Part shown: positions 10,424 to 19,517 of the stretch, piece by piece | Numbering within the stretch: position 1 is the first letter of the stretch | Layout of the letters: every line of letters starts with the position of its first letter | Source: Pandoraea iniqua | GTDB lineage: Bacteria; Pseudomonadota; Gammaproteobacteria; Burkholderiales; Burkholderiaceae | Reading direction: 5' to 3' | DNA: 64,000 nucleotides | NCBI RefSeq assembly: GCF_902459685.1 | Contig: NZ_CABPSF010000003.1 | Location: forward strand, 248,001-312,000 | Notes under the pieces: generated by a model | Database searches by the model: none | What the model was told of the DNA's origin: nothing | The model's input: the letters and a program-made list of their open reading frames with translations, nothing else | Position numbers and translations under genes: made by a program

Positions 10424-12211
10424 ATGACGCTCCCCGGGATATTTTTCTTCGTGGTCGGCCCCAGCGGGGCCGGCAAGGACACGCTGATCGACGGTGCACG
10501 CGCGTGCCTCGCGAACAGCGACCGCTACGTCTTCGCCACGCGCACCATTACACGCGCCGGCGATGCCCCGGGGGAAGCGCACATCGGCGTCACCGAGGCC
10601 GAATTCGCCGCGCGTGACGCTGCGGGTGCGTTTCTGGTGACCTGGCAGGCCCACGGGCTGCATTACGGGCTCGACGCCGGCTTGCGTGACGTGCTTGCGC
10701 AAGGCCGCCATGTCGTCGCCAATGGCTCGCGGGCCATCCTGCCCAAACTCATCGGCCGCGTGCAGCGGTTGATCATTGTGGAAGTCAGTGCGCCGGTGGA
10801 AGTCCTCGCCGCGCGCATCGCAGGACGCGGGCGCGAAACGCCCGAACAAATCGCTGCACGGCTGGCTCGCACAGTCACGGCCTATCCCGCCGGCGTGCCG
10901 CTCGTGCGTGTGTCGAACGACAGCACTAGCGATGTCGGCATCGCGCGCTTTACCGCCGCGTTGCAGGCCTGCGCACAGCTGCCGAAAAGCCGCGAATTGG
11001 CGGACGCCAAGCGCGCGGGGGTATCGCTCGATGAAGCCTCGTGGGGCCAACTGCTCGACGATCTGATGTATGACCGCTACGCCCCCGATGAGGGCGAGGC
11101 GCTGCTGCAATTGCTGATCGAGCACATCGACGACGACGAGATCGTTGCGCTCACCCGGGCGCGCACACGCTTGATGCCGCGCATCGACTGGGGGCGGCCG
11201 ATGGTCGTCGACAAGCATTCGATGGGCGGCGTGCCCGGCAGTCGCATCACGCTGATCGTCGTACCGCTCGTTGTAGCGTACGGACTGTGCATGCCGAAAA
11301 CGTCTTCACGTGCCATCACTTCTGCCGCCGGGACTGCCGACGCGATGGAAGCGGCGGCGCGGGTCGATCTCGATGCCATGGAGGTGCGTGCCGCCGTCGA
11401 GCAGGCTGGCGGCTGCATCGTATGGAATGGCCGGCTCAATCATTCCCGCGTCGACGACGTGACGAACGCGATGGTGCGGCCGCTCCGGCTCGATACGCGT
11501 CGCTGGTCGGTGGCGTCGATTCTGTCGAAAAAGTTTTGCGCAGGCGCGACGCACGTCGTCGTGGATCTGCCTTGGGGGCCGCAAGCTAAGATGGCCGACG
11601 AGGCGCAGGCGCGAATGTTGGGCGCGCTGTTCGAGCGCGTGGGTGCCGCGCTGGGGATGACGGTGCAGGCGTTCGCCACTGATGGGCGCGCACCGATAGG
11701 CCGCGGCATCGGTCCCGCACTGGAACTGCGCGACGTGCTGCAAGTGCTGAACAGCGAGGCCGAAGCGCCCAAGGATCTGCGTGCCAAGGCGTTGACGTTT
11801 GCCGCCCGCATTCTGTCGTGGCATCCGGCACTCGGCGGCGATCTTGTGAAGGCGCACGCCATCGCAGAACAACTGCTGGCCAGCGGCGATGCGCGACGTG
11901 CCTTCGAGCGAATTGTCGACGCGCAGGGGCGAAAAGACTTCGCTATGCCTGCCCCGTCATACGTCGACATCGTTGCTCAAACAGACGGCGTAGTGACCAC
12001 CATCGATGGCTGGGAAGTCTCCGGCATTGCCCGCGATGCCGGCGCACCGAGCGATATGGGGGCAGGCGTCGACCTGCTTTGCACCGTCGGGCAATCGGTG
12101 CGCGCCGGTGACGCCTTGCTGCGCGTGCATGGTAACGATCCGCAACGGCTGGCCGCAGCGGCCGCCCGTGCGCAGGCCGTGAGTGGCATCGTGCTTCAAG
12201 CAGCCGGTTGA
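10424..12211 (+). CDS. fusion: PhnN ribose-1,5-bisphosphokinase plus AMP-phosphorylase/thymidine-phosphorylase-like enzyme
   Basis: A 595-residue two-enzyme fusion. Residues 1 to about 186 are PhnN-like, with the P-loop GPSGAGKD at 12-19; PhnN phosphorylates ribose 1,5-bisphosphate to PRPP. From about 190 the chain matches the nucleoside-phosphorylase family closest to AMP phosphorylase: KHSMGGVPGSR near 264, and SSRAITSAAGTADAME near 293, which is the family signature. AMP phosphorylases split a nucleoside 5'-monophosphate with phosphate into base and ribose 1,5-bisphosphate, exactly the substrate of PhnN. The fusion would therefore turn a mononucleotide, phosphate and ATP into free base and PRPP. 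After NadC the obvious mononucleotide is nicotinate mononucleotide. An AAGGGA ribosome binding site precedes the ATG. The substrate is inferred, not shown. Confidence 0.82.
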   Translation: MTLPGIFFFVVGPSGAGKDTLIDGARACLANSDRYVFATRTITRAGDAPGEAHIGVTEAEFAARDAAGAFLVTWQAHGLHYGLDAGLRDVLAQGRHVVANGSRAILPKLIGRVQRLIIVEVSAPVEVLAARIAGRGRETPEQIAARLARTVTAYPAGVPLVRVSNDSTSDVGIARFTAALQACAQLPKSRELADAKRAGVSLDEASWGQLLDDLMYDRYAPDEGEALLQLLIEHIDDDEIVALTRARTRLMPRIDWGRPMVVDKHSMGGVPGSRITLIVVPLVVAYGLCMPKTSSRAITSAAGTADAMEAAARVDLDAMEVRAAVEQAGGCIVWNGRLNHSRVDDVTNAMVRPLRLDTRRWSVASILSKKFCAGATHVVVDLPWGPQAKMADEAQARMLGALFERVGAALGMTVQAFATDGRAPIGRGIGPALELRDVLQVLNSEAEAPKDLRAKALTFAARILSWHPALGGDLVKAHAIAEQLLASGDARRAFERIVDAQGRKDFAMPAPSYVDIVAQTDGVVTTIDGWEVSGIARDAGAPSDMGAGVDLLCTVGQSVRAGDALLRVHGNDPQRLAAAAARAQAVSGIVLQAAG

Positions 12212-12214
12212 CGG

Positions 12215-13405
12215 CTATTTTCTATCGGCAAACCAAACCAATATCGGCGGCTTGTAGAACGTGCGGTCCAGCAGCGTCTTCGCATCGACCCAGCCGTCGC
12301 CATTATCTTTCTGCCAATCGTCGCCCCAACTGTTGACGACACGAATGGCGTCGGTGCAGCGGTTTTTCGCGTCACAGGTGGATTTCAGGCCGACGACGAC
12401 CACCTCGTGTGAATTCTTGCACCCCTCGGCGGTCGGGGTCTTGTCGAGACAAATATTGCCTAAAGCGAGCGGACGTTGATCGGCGAGTGCGGTACGGATC
12501 ACCTCGATCGCCTGCTTGTAGTTGCCGCGACTGGCCGCATTCTTGGTTGGCTTCGATCCCGGCGTGTCGGATTCCGCCGGCTGCGGATAAAACCTGACAC
12601 TGACTTTGTGCATGCTCTCGAACATCACGCTCCTGCTGAGTCGTACACACTCGGCAGGCACGGCGAGCCGGTAAAGGAACTGACCGTAGTCCGGCTCGGC
12701 CAGCGCAGATACCGATCGGGCCTTCTTCTTGCTGATCGCCGGAAACGTCTCGGTGAGAAAGGACACGTCTGTCGCGTGGGACGACTCGAACGTCTTGATG
12801 CAGTCTGTGCAATTCACGTCGACGGACTTGGCCTCATCGTGCAACTGCCGGAAGATCGCCTTGGTCCGGTTCCACATATCCAGCTCGCGCTGCGTCGCAA
12901 GAGCGTCCGTATAGCCGGGCGTCATGATCTTTTTCGAGGCGCAGGCGAGCGACGGTGCGGCGCCGGTGTCGTAAGCCACCACCTGAAGGATCATCGCAGA
13001 ATTGCCCGCTTCGCTGACGTTGAGCGACCCGCTGTCCGCCGGCGCCTTGCGATTGTCAGATGCGGCGGCAGCATCCCTCGTCTTCTGCCGGCCCCAAATG
13101 CTCGCCAGTGCCAGTGGCGAGAACACTTCGGCGTCGGTCACCGCCTTACAGTCGGTCTTCAGCGCCCGGCAATTCTCTGCCGTTAGCATCGTCGACGCCA
13201 CGTGGGCAAAGCAGATGCCCAGCGCGCCCTGCCCCGTCACCGGCGGCAGGTTGGTCACTTCCTGCACGGCGCCCTTTGTCGACCGGTCAGTTGGGACGGG
13301 AGAAAAGCCCCAGACGCCGCCGATGTTATCGCCAGCGGTTTGGGCGATCGCCGGCGTGGCTGCCGCAGAAAAAACCAGAATAAGTGTGAGGAATGTGAGC
13401 TTCAT
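12215..13405 (-). CDS. secreted papain-like (C1-type) cysteine peptidase
   Basis: A 396-residue protein with a clear signal peptide (residues 1-21, ending PAIAQ). Papain-family landmarks appear in order: the oxyanion glutamine and catalytic cysteine in GQGALGICFAH (Gln59, Cys65), a histidine in NSHEVVVVG about 60 residues from the end, and asparagine in VVNSWGDDW. The usual CGSCW is changed to LGICF. Several other cysteines suggest disulfides and a periplasmic or extracellular place of action. It ends three bases from the convergent fusion gene and has no obvious partner. The substrate is unknown. It may be a divergent or regulatory member of the clan rather than a general protease. Confidence 0.65.
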   Translation of the reverse strand: MKLTFLTLILVFSAAATPAIAQTAGDNIGGVWGFSPVPTDRSTKGAVQEVTNLPPVTGQGALGICFAHVASTMLTAENCRALKTDCKAVTDAEVFSPLALASIWGRQKTRDAAAASDNRKAPADSGSLNVSEAGNSAMILQVVAYDTGAAPSLACASKKIMTPGYTDALATQRELDMWNRTKAIFRQLHDEAKSVDVNCTDCIKTFESSHATDVSFLTETFPAISKKKARSVSALAEPDYGQFLYRLAVPAECVRLSRSVMFESMHKVSVRFYPQPAESDTPGSKPTKNAASRGNYKQAIEVIRTALADQRPLALGNICLDKTPTAEGCKNSHEVVVVGLKSTCDAKNRCTDAIRVVNSWGDDWQKDNGDGWVDAKTLLDRTFYKPPILVWFADRK

Positions 13406-13483
13406 AGCGCCTGCGGGGAACCCGATTTTTCGCGCATTGTAAGCAACATCGGCGCGCCACGATATCCGTCATTCAGAGGACAG

Positions 13484-14422
13484 CTAGCGAGGTAGCGCGG
13501 TCTCGTTGCAGCAAAATTCGACAAACGCCTTCACCGCCTCATCCGGCGCCCGCTCCGGATGAGGCCGCATGACATAGCGCCATGAGCCCGCCAGCCTGAG
13601 ATCCGGCACAAGAATCACCAACCGGCGCGCCGCGACTTCCTCGTCGATCAGCGGCGTGCGGCCCAGCGCAATGCCCACGCCCGACACGGCGGCCGAGACG
13701 ACCGCACTCATGCCATGCAGGATGAGCGGGTCGCGCGAAGCGCCACTCGCCACCCCCATGCGATCCAGCCAAGCGTCCCACGACGTTTCCGGGCTGGCCG
13801 TATGGTCCTCGGCAATCAGTCGATGCCGCGTGAACAACGCCGGATCGTCGTGCCGGGATCTGGCAACGAGAGACGGGCTGCAAACCGGCACAACCGTCTC
13901 TCCCACCAACGGCACGTCGTCCGGCTGGGCAACGCGCGAACCCCGGTCATTGATATGCAGAAATGCGAGATCGATATCGCGTGTTTTCCAACTGGGGTTT
14001 TGATTCGTATGGAGGTGGACTTCGATGTCGATGTCGGGCCGTTGCTCCATGAAGCGCCCGATACGTGGCACCAGCCAAAGCGCGCTGAATGACGCATTGG
14101 CAGAAAGGGAAAGTCGCCGCCTCTGGTAGCCGCTTGCCGCTAACCGGGTCTCCCGGCACGCAATCTCCAGCAATCCCAGCGAGCGTTGCACCGACCTGAG
14201 GAACGCCGTACCGAGTTCGGTCGGTTCCGCCTTTTGATCCCGCGTGCCTCGCCGTAACAGCGTGCCGCCGATGTCGAGCTCCAGCGCCTTGATCTGTTGG
14301 CTCACGGCGCCCTTGGTGACGTGTAGTTCATCGGCGGCCCGGCTGACGCTGCCAAGCCGCGCGACCGCTTCGAAGGCTCTGAGTGCCGGCAGCGGCGGCA
14401 AATGTTTGGGCAAGGTCTTCAT
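13484..14422 (-). CDS. LysR-type transcriptional regulator, GcvA-like
   Basis: A 312-residue LysR regulator. The N-terminal winged helix reads LPALRAFEAVARLGSVSRAA and HVTKGAVSQQIKALE, followed by a substrate-binding domain from about residue 95. The LPPLPALRAFEAVAR opening resembles the GcvA/AmpR branch. The ATG at MKTLPKH was taken; a TTG ten codons upstream has no better signal. It is divergent from the periplasmic argininosuccinate-lyase homologue at 14556, the usual arrangement for a LysR protein and its target. The ligand cannot be read from sequence. Confidence 0.85.
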   Translation of the reverse strand: MKTLPKHLPPLPALRAFEAVARLGSVSRAADELHVTKGAVSQQIKALELDIGGTLLRRGTRDQKAEPTELGTAFLRSVQRSLGLLEIACRETRLAASGYQRRRLSLSANASFSALWLVPRIGRFMEQRPDIDIEVHLHTNQNPSWKTRDIDLAFLHINDRGSRVAQPDDVPLVGETVVPVCSPSLVARSRHDDPALFTRHRLIAEDHTASPETSWDAWLDRMGVASGASRDPLILHGMSAVVSAAVSGVGIALGRTPLIDEEVAARRLVILVPDLRLAGSWRYVMRPHPERAPDEAVKAFVEFCCNETALPR

Positions 14423-14555
14423 GGGCGCTTGGGTATAGCAAAACTCAACCAACGGTAGAGAAAGTATCGCTATTTCAAGCGATCGTTATGCGAAAGAATA
14501 CCGCAGGCCCGCACGCAATTGCTGTGCTGGCGCACTGATCGGAGACAACGCCCCC

Positions 14556-16151
14556 ATGGTCAGTTCACCCGTACTTAACTCAAAAAGAAAATCGATGAAC
14601 CGTACACCTCTCGCATTGCGTCTCGTCACCGCAGCCGTGCTCTGCCTTTCATGGGGCGCACAAGCCCAAACGCCTGATGCCAGCCGCATCGGCAGAACGT
14701 CGGTGCCCAAGGCGCCGGGTTTTCAAGCGCTCTACGACTTCGACGCGGCCGCGAAGGCGCTGCCGGACGCCACGTTTCCGTATGAAGTCCGAGTACACCG
14801 CGCGCACGTCGTCATGCTCGCGGAAAAAGGGATCATCAGCCAGGATGATGCGCGCAAGATTCTCACCGGGCTCGACACCATCGATGCACGTGCAGCAAAG
14901 GACCCGGTGCTGCGCACCTATCTGCCCTACGAGGCAGCGCTCGTGAAAGAGATCGGCTCAGTGGCAGGCCGCATGCACACGGGACGCAGCCGCAACGACC
15001 TCGCGAACACCGTGAATCGCATGTTCTATCGCGACCAGATCAACCGGACGGTCGCAGCACTGATAGCTTTACGCACCGCCGTCATTGATAAAGCCGCAGA
15101 CAACATGGATACGGTGATGGTGGTCTATACCCACCGAAAGGAAGCGCAACCGATTACCCTCGGCCACTACTTGATGGCCCTGTCGGAAGCCTTGAAAAAG
15201 GACATCGACCGCTACGAGGAACTCTATGTCCGCATGAACCAGAGCCCGCTTGGCGCAGCGGCCTCAGCAGGTACCGGCTGGCCGCTGGATCGTGAGCGCA
15301 CCGCCAGTCTTCTCGGCTTCGACAGTCTGGTCGTCGATACGATCGAAGGCACCGCCGGTTGGGATCACATCACCGAATTCGCCGCCGACAACGCCATCTA
15401 CCTGAGCGACCTCGGACGCCTCGGTTCTGAAATCCAGTTGTGGACGACGGACGAGTATCGACTCGCAGAGCTCGACTCCGCCTACGCGGGCATCAGCAGC
15501 ATCATGCCGCAGAAGAAAAACCCGGATTCGATCGAGCGCACCCGGGCCATCGTCGCGAACAGCGTCGGCGCGTTGACGTCGATTCTGGTGTCTCTCGACG
15601 GCATCGAATATCAACACAGCGTGGCGCGCGTGGCGTTGGAGCCCCGCTCGATCGACGGCATGATCGCCGCCACGCAGGCAATGACGGGTGTCGTGCAATC
15701 GCTGCACGTGAACAAGGCGCAGATGTTGCGCGACGCGGCCAAGAACTATTCGACGATGACGGATTTGGCCGACGCGATCGTGCGCGACTCGGGCATCGAC
15801 TTCCGCGACGCACACGAAATCGTGGCGAAAGTGGTGGATTCGGCCATTCAGGCGAATCTGAGCGCCGACCAGATTACCGTCGACATGATCCGGCACGCCG
15901 CCGAGCAGCAACTCGGCCACACGGTTCGCATCTCTGAAGCGTCGGTGCGCGACGCGCTGGACCCGGTGCGGAACGTGGCGCGCCGTAACGGCATCGGTGG
16001 CCCCGCCCCGGCGTCAGTCGAGCGCATGATTGCGCAAGCCCGCAAGGAGCTCGATCAGGAGCAGGCCCACCTAACGCAACGCACAGCGGCACTTGCGTCG
16101 GCCGGCAAACGACTCGATGTCGCTGTCGCAGGCGTAACCGGCACCCACTAA
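14556..16151 (+). CDS. exported argininosuccinate-lyase/fumarase superfamily protein
   Basis: A 531-residue member of the argininosuccinate lyase/fumarase superfamily. HTGRSRNDLANT corresponds to the HTARSRND segment of argininosuccinate lyase, and the signature SSIMPQKKNPDS is intact near residue 320. Unusually, the protein begins with an n-region SKRKSMNR, a hydrophobic core LVTAAVLCLSW and a cleavage site GAQAQT, so it should be exported to the periplasm. The ATG at 14556 has GGAG eleven bases upstream; a second ATG at 14595 would still keep the signal peptide. It is divergent from a LysR regulator. The substrate is probably an amino-acid-like fumarate or acrylate adduct. No other arginine-pathway gene is near. 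Confidence 0.72.
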   Translation: MVSSPVLNSKRKSMNRTPLALRLVTAAVLCLSWGAQAQTPDASRIGRTSVPKAPGFQALYDFDAAAKALPDATFPYEVRVHRAHVVMLAEKGIISQDDARKILTGLDTIDARAAKDPVLRTYLPYEAALVKEIGSVAGRMHTGRSRNDLANTVNRMFYRDQINRTVAALIALRTAVIDKAADNMDTVMVVYTHRKEAQPITLGHYLMALSEALKKDIDRYEELYVRMNQSPLGAAASAGTGWPLDRERTASLLGFDSLVVDTIEGTAGWDHITEFAADNAIYLSDLGRLGSEIQLWTTDEYRLAELDSAYAGISSIMPQKKNPDSIERTRAIVANSVGALTSILVSLDGIEYQHSVARVALEPRSIDGMIAATQAMTGVVQSLHVNKAQMLRDAAKNYSTMTDLADAIVRDSGIDFRDAHEIVAKVVDSAIQANLSADQITVDMIRHAAEQQLGHTVRISEASVRDALDPVRNVARRNGIGGPAPASVERMIAQARKELDQEQAHLTQRTAALASAGKRLDVAVAGVTGTH

Positions 16152-16202
16152 GCGCGTCGTTCTCCCGCCGTTTTCGACAGGCCGCCGTGGCGCGTTTGCC
16201 GA

Positions 16203-17012
16203 TCAATGACCGAACGTCATATTCAGCCCCGCAAAGATCTGCCACTTCGGCACGTTGCCGGAGTGCGCCACGGAGTACTGCGGCTCGATGAACGCATTCA
16301 AGATGGTTTTGCCCGCTTTCCACGCCTTACCCGCACCGAAGCCGATGGGGATGTAATACGTGCCGTGTTGCAGATCGAACGTCCATGTGCCGGTGGAGCG
16401 CAGATACCAGCCCTCGGGCAAATTCCAGATCACGACCGGCTGCGCGGTCAGCGACTGGACGGTCGGGCGGTCCGACTGGCCGGCAAACGAGTGCTGCCAC
16501 TGCACCAACGCCCCCAAAAGGCGTTGCTTGCTCGCGTTGATAGCGACGGCGGCCAGCCCGGCTTGCCACTTGCCGGTGCCCAGCGTCTTGTCGGTGGCGG
16601 TAGGCATAGTGACCAGCGGCCCGACACCGATCTCAGTGGATCCGCCCGGATTCAACAACAAGATATCGAAGAGATTGATATCCCCCAGCCCGGTGTTGTA
16701 GCCCCCGTTCGGGTCGGGCCGTGTGCTGATCGGTATCGTTGCGCGAAGAATCTGCGGGACCGGCACCAGCCCGTTCGGACCGAAAGGGATCGTAGGCCGC
16801 AGCAGGAAATCGTTCGTGTGCCCGTCGGTGCCGAAGATGGACGGCGTGTAGAAGTTCTGCACGTTGAACGAGGGCGCGAGATTGAGCGGGTTATTGCTCT
16901 TGTTCACATCCTCCGCCGACGTTTGCGCCCCGGCCATGGGCGCGCACAGGGCCATAACGCCACCGCACACGGCTTGTCGGAACGGAATGCCACGCTTCGG
17001 TGCTGCTGTCAT
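16203..17012 (-). CDS. outer-membrane beta-barrel protein, transporter-like
   Basis: A 269-residue protein with a signal peptide ending PMAGAQT. The mature part has alternating hydrophobic and polar strands, and repeated GLGDINLFD, IGVGPLV and GLAAVAI segments like those of small outer-membrane porin-like transporters. It ends FAGLNMTFGH, with the terminal aromatic close to the C terminus as in barrel proteins. The ATG follows AGGAGAG. It is the last gene of the leftward five-gene operon that begins near 21485. No specific function can be named. Confidence 0.6.
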   Translation of the reverse strand: MTAAPKRGIPFRQAVCGGVMALCAPMAGAQTSAEDVNKSNNPLNLAPSFNVQNFYTPSIFGTDGHTNDFLLRPTIPFGPNGLVPVPQILRATIPISTRPDPNGGYNTGLGDINLFDILLLNPGGSTEIGVGPLVTMPTATDKTLGTGKWQAGLAAVAINASKQRLLGALVQWQHSFAGQSDRPTVQSLTAQPVVIWNLPEGWYLRSTGTWTFDLQHGTYYIPIGFGAGKAWKAGKTILNAFIEPQYSVAHSGNVPKWQIFAGLNMTFGH

Positions 17013-17080
17013 CGCTCTCTCCTGAACACATCGATCATCACGGTGGGGACTCGACGAGCGCCGAGGCGCCCCCAACCCAT

Positions 17081-18346
17081 TTAGAACGCCTCATTGATCT
17101 GGAAATACGCGCCGCGTGTGCCTTTGCCGAAGCCGACATCGAAGCGCACATTGACCCGTGGCTTAAATTCGAACCGATAGCCCACACCGGCATTGGGCAG
17201 CCAGTGAGCTGACGCGAGATCGCCGGGCTGATTAGCGATGGCCCCCGTCCCTGCCCACACCACCATGCCGTGCCGGCCGACCAGATGGGCGCGATATTCC
17301 AGTTGCACGGTGAGTATGTTGCGATCGCGGTACTGGCCAAGAAAGTAGCCGCGCATCCGTTTGCCGTCGCCGAAGGTCGGCATCATGCTCCACGGCACGT
17401 CGCCCCAACCGAACTTGCCGTAGACGTCGAGCGCCAGCACGTCGCGCTCGCGAAAGCGCGTGTAGTGGTCGTAAGACCATTCCAGCGACTCGAACGCGGT
17501 GCTGCTGCCGAAGGCGCGCCGGTAGACCGTGCCGGTCATGATGAACGCCTGCCCCTGATACGGATTGGGCAGAAAATCGCGCGTGTCGTAGGAGAAATTG
17601 GCGCTCACGCCAATACTGCGCACGTAGGGGCCGCCGGGGTCGCTGAGAAACGCACTGGCGTCGCCCTTGTCGCGATTGGCGGCCGCGTCGTAATGCGCGT
17701 CGAGCCCGATGCCGACGTAGGTTTGCGGCACGATTCGCCACAGGAATTTCGGCTGCACGAAGATGCTGCGCTTGGTGTACTTCTCGCGGTTTGCGTCGTC
17801 GCTCGCCCGCGCGTAGCCCACGCCCCAATACTGGGTCGGCATATTCACGAGCGCGCCAGCAAAGACGAACCGGTGACTGTCGTCGCCGAAGAAGGTGGTG
17901 TTGTCCGCCCCGATACCGACGGCCCCGGTGGTCGTGAGAAACCCATGCAATGTCAGTGTCGAGAGTTGCGTGCTCTCCAACGCACCCGGCGCCCGATATA
18001 GCCCGACAGCCGCCGCGCCGATGCCGAATCCCATCTCGGGGTTGTAGAACGGGCCGGGCATGACACCCCAATCCATGCCGTGGCTCACATCGACTTTGTC
18101 CGCCGCCCCCAGCTTCGCCAGCAACCTGTCGAGCCAGCCCGCCGGCGCGGCGGCCGTCGGCGATGCTGGGGACGACGCAGTCGACGCGTCGCGAGACGTC
18201 GCTGCGACATCGGCATCGGCTTCGGCCGCCTGCGTAGCCCCCGTCAAGGCTGACCACACGACCAGCACGCCACTGACCCGTCGGCTGGCAATGCGCCACG
18301 GCATACGCGGGCGTCTCACTCGGTTCGATCCAGTCGATTCCGGCAT
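17081..18346 (-). CDS. BamA/TamA-like (D15, bacterial surface antigen) outer-membrane barrel
   Basis: About 421 residues: an N-terminal export signal, an alanine/serine-rich linker, then a barrel domain of the surface-antigen D15 type. Family-like segments are YNPEMGFGIGAAAVGLYR, SIGVSANFSYDTRDFLPNPY and NAGVGYRFEFKPRVNVRFDVGFGKG. It ends in phenylalanine (INEAF), the usual C-terminal signal for barrel insertion. No POTRA repeats are visible, so it is not BamA itself. The ATG at 18346 follows GAGGT; a GTG two codons earlier is possible. It begins eight bases after the gene at 18354. Confidence 0.72.
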   Translation of the reverse strand: MPESTGSNRVRRPRMPWRIASRRVSGVLVVWSALTGATQAAEADADVAATSRDASTASSPASPTAAAPAGWLDRLLAKLGAADKVDVSHGMDWGVMPGPFYNPEMGFGIGAAAVGLYRAPGALESTQLSTLTLHGFLTTTGAVGIGADNTTFFGDDSHRFVFAGALVNMPTQYWGVGYARASDDANREKYTKRSIFVQPKFLWRIVPQTYVGIGLDAHYDAAANRDKGDASAFLSDPGGPYVRSIGVSANFSYDTRDFLPNPYQGQAFIMTGTVYRRAFGSSTAFESLEWSYDHYTRFRERDVLALDVYGKFGWGDVPWSMMPTFGDGKRMRGYFLGQYRDRNILTVQLEYRAHLVGRHGMVVWAGTGAIANQPGDLASAHWLPNAGVGYRFEFKPRVNVRFDVGFGKGTRGAYFQINEAF

Positions 18347-18353
18347 CGGCACC

Positions 18354-19517
18354 TCAGAACCGCAGGAAGGCGGTGAGAATTACGTCGCTACGGTTGTACC
18401 CGTAGCCGATCTCCGCGAGCAGCCCGAAGCGCTTGCTTGCCGCCCAGCTCACCCCCACCACGCCGCTCCATGCGCCGACCACCGATTCGTCGATCTGATA
18501 GTCGAGCCGTTGGGTTTGTCCACCGGCGGCGTCGATCGGAATATCGAAGTGCCCCGTAATGGTGGCGCGCGTGCGAAACCATGTAGCGCCGATGTAAGGC
18601 GTGAGGATGCCGTAGCCCCCAAGGTGTACGTTCCACCCGATGCGCGGCGAGATATTCCAAGACTGGATGCTGCTGTCCGACATCGAAATGTTCGACACGG
18701 TGTAGGTCACCGGCAGCGAGAAGAACAGGTTGCCGTAGGTGCCGACCAGCGTGAAACCCGCGCCATAGGTGGTGCCGCTGTAGTTCGCCTGCTGCGTCGG
18801 CAATTTGATGGACTTGCTGCACTCGGGCCCGGGCCGCCGCCCGCCACAGCCCACGTTGATGCCGAAGAACTGTTCCAGCGCGGTGAGCGACGAGAAGCTG
18901 ATGCCGATATCGCCGTGCCCGCGCACGTTGCCGAAAATGCCGTAGACGTTCATGAACGGGAACAACCACGCGCCGAACTGAAACTGATTCGATTCGCTGC
19001 GAATGCGCGATTGATCGAATTGCACGAAATCGGCCGAACGCAGACCGTTGCCATTGGCGCCGACCATCAGGTTCGACAACTGGTACCGTTGCGTGCCGTT
19101 GAAGTACGAGTACCCGACGTCATAGGGGTTGGGCAGGTCGTAGCCACGGTCGATCACCCGTTGGGCGAAGAACGGCAACGCACGGTCCCATTGCCTCGCA
19201 GGTTTGGGTTCGACGGTGGCATCGGGCACGCTCAGGTCAACGCTCGGACTCGACGGAGACGCGGGCACAACGGTAGGCCCGACGATGCCGCGATACCATC
19301 CGTGCCGCTCGCTCACCGGCAGTTCAGTGCCGTCCGCACCGACAGCCGGTGTCGGCGCGACGACCGTGGCACCGGTGCCGCCTGCGGTCCACGCAAACGC
19401 GCCGGCACAGACAGACCAGAGCGCGATGGCGGCAAGAAGCCGCGACGTCACACGGTGGCACCCGGCGCGCAACGGTGCAGCGCCGGATTCGCGTGCGTTC
19501 TGCCAGACCGGCGTCAA
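18354..19517 (-). CDS. outer-membrane beta-barrel protein
   Basis: A 387-residue protein ending ILTAFLRF, with the barrel-insertion phenylalanine. The body is rich in glycine/aromatic strands such as YGAGFTLVGTYGNLFFSLPV and WSGVVGVSWAASKRFGLLAEIGYGY. Two cysteines in NVGCGGRRPGPECSK may form a surface-loop disulfide. It resembles MetA-pathway-type outer-membrane proteins, but I cannot name it. The TTG start overlaps the TGA of the preceding gene. A GTG 22 codons in (VTSRLLAAIALW) would give a more standard signal peptide, so the start is uncertain. Confidence 0.6.
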   Translation of the reverse strand: MTPVWQNARESGAAPLRAGCHRVTSRLLAAIALWSVCAGAFAWTAGGTGATVVAPTPAVGADGTELPVSERHGWYRGIVGPTVVPASPSSPSVDLSVPDATVEPKPARQWDRALPFFAQRVIDRGYDLPNPYDVGYSYFNGTQRYQLSNLMVGANGNGLRSADFVQFDQSRIRSESNQFQFGAWLFPFMNVYGIFGNVRGHGDIGISFSSLTALEQFFGINVGCGGRRPGPECSKSIKLPTQQANYSGTTYGAGFTLVGTYGNLFFSLPVTYTVSNISMSDSSIQSWNISPRIGWNVHLGGYGILTPYIGATWFRTRATITGHFDIPIDAAGGQTQRLDYQIDESVVGAWSGVVGVSWAASKRFGLLAEIGYGYNRSDVILTAFLRF

